Shown: in pieces, positions 63,587 to 64,000 of the stretch
How the letters are laid out: each line of letters starts with the position of its first letter
How positions within the stretch are numbered: the first letter of the stretch is position 1
NCBI RefSeq assembly: GCF_002807015.1
Contig: NZ_NIPO01000001.1
Coordinates: 2,017,561-2,081,560 of the forward strand
DNA length: 64,000 nucleotides
Reading direction: 5' to 3'
DNA from: Avrilella dinanensis
GTDB lineage: Bacteria > Bacteroidota > Bacteroidia > Flavobacteriales > Flavobacteriaceae
Program-made: the position numbers and the translations under genes
Notes under the pieces: model-generated
Databases searched by the model: none
What the model was told of the DNA's origin: nothing
The model's input: only the letters and a program-made list of their open reading frames with translations

Positions 63587-64000
63587 TTATTCTTTCCAAA
63601 AATCAAAAAAGTTGAACCACTGCAATGGATATTTTTTCAACATTGATTCCAAGTTTGAGACATAAGTTTCTAATAATCCCTGTGCGTCTCTGTGTTTTAC
63701 TTCGGCTTCACGAGCATATAAATGATAGTGCAGATTTGGTTCTTTCATCACATACACGAAAACGACAGGCACTTTCAACCTCGACGCAATCAGAAAAGGT
63801 CCTGCCGGAAAAGTGGCTTTTTTACCAAGAAATTGTGCTTCGAGAGTTTTACTTCCTTCAAAGTAACGGTCGCCCGTAAAACAAATTAATTCGTTGTTGG
63901 ACAAAGCCGTATTGATATCAAAAATATGCGACATATCATCTTTCACAACAATGTATTTGACTGCTGATTTTTGGCTTATGCTTTCTAAATATTTTTTGAT
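63587..64000 (-). CDS. LpxL/HtrB-like acyltransferase, C-terminal part, cut by window end
   Basis: The minus-strand frame runs from the window edge to the stop at 63587, giving 137 residues with ICFTGDRYFEG and the conserved ATFPAGPFLIASRLKVPVVFV. These are the downstream motifs of LpxL/HtrB-type lysophospholipid acyltransferases, which form lipid A or, in aryl-polyene and flexirubin clusters, an acyl ester. The His-x4-Asp motif is outside. A downstream GTG at 63946 is not the true start. Confidence 0.85.
   Translation of the reverse strand: MKKYLESISQKSAVKYIVVKDDMSHIFDINTALSNNELICFTGDRYFEGSKTLEAQFLGKKATFPAGPFLIASRLKVPVVFVYVMKEPNLHYHLYAREAEVKHRDAQGLLETYVSNLESMLKKYPLQWFNFFDFWKE

Overview
The window is a chromosomal segment of a low-GC member of the Bacteroidota, most likely order Flavobacteriales. 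The reasons are TAnnTTTG-type -7 promoter boxes, an exbB-exbD-exbD-tonB operon of Bacteroidota type, a PorV/PorQ-family barrel, DUF5606, DUF4105 and a flexirubin-type aryl-polyene pigment cluster with darA/darB-like genes. I cannot name the genus from sequence alone.

The left edge (1-318) is one end of an insertion sequence whose transposase continues outside the window. From 390 to 37273 the content is mainly housekeeping. It holds a minus-strand block with transglutaminase-like, solute-binding, yciH, N-acetylglucosamine kinase, gap, pfkA and a long tamB; then tsaD-rsmE-methyltransferase; a Pit phosphate transporter with its DUF47 partner; an ABC-F protein; glmM; an orphan ParD-like antitoxin; ACP phosphodiesterase; a FUSC membrane protein; def, a DUF5606 gene, mazG and a SulP transporter; a PHP-type tyrosine phosphatase; pssA; the TonB energy-transduction operon; a two-gene split 5'-nucleotidase; dapA-ferritin; aroK; and two identical tRNA-Lys genes.

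From 37309 to the right edge almost everything is on the minus strand and forms a cluster of about 26.7 kb that matches flexirubin biosynthesis. It contains DarA- and DarB-like enzymes, three FabF-type ketosynthase genes (one without the active-site Cys), a half-length ketosynthase-like protein, an ACP, four hotdog-fold proteins, a PaaK-like adenylating ligase, a C45-type acyltransferase, an MMPL exporter fused to a PlsC acyltransferase, a LolA-like carrier, a lipoprotein, an ABC-2 exporter, a BtrH-like protein, a glycosyltransferase, a polysaccharide deacetylase, an FAD desaturase-like enzyme and an LpxL-like acyltransferase cut by the window end. Together these would start, extend, dehydrate and esterify an aryl polyene with a dialkylresorcinol and move it to the outer membrane. 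No ketoreductase or aromatic ammonia-lyase is present, so the cluster probably continues past 64000.

The cluster is interrupted at 45.6-47.2 kb by two plus-strand genes, a methionine aminopeptidase and an SRPBCC protein. The aminopeptidase gene is bounded by GTTAGCGGAA and TTCCGCTAAC, and its 3' flank has the layout of an integron attC site, so it looks like a single gene cassette without an integrase. Several dispersed palindromic repeats lie between genes, and one lies inside the 5' end of the C45-type gene.
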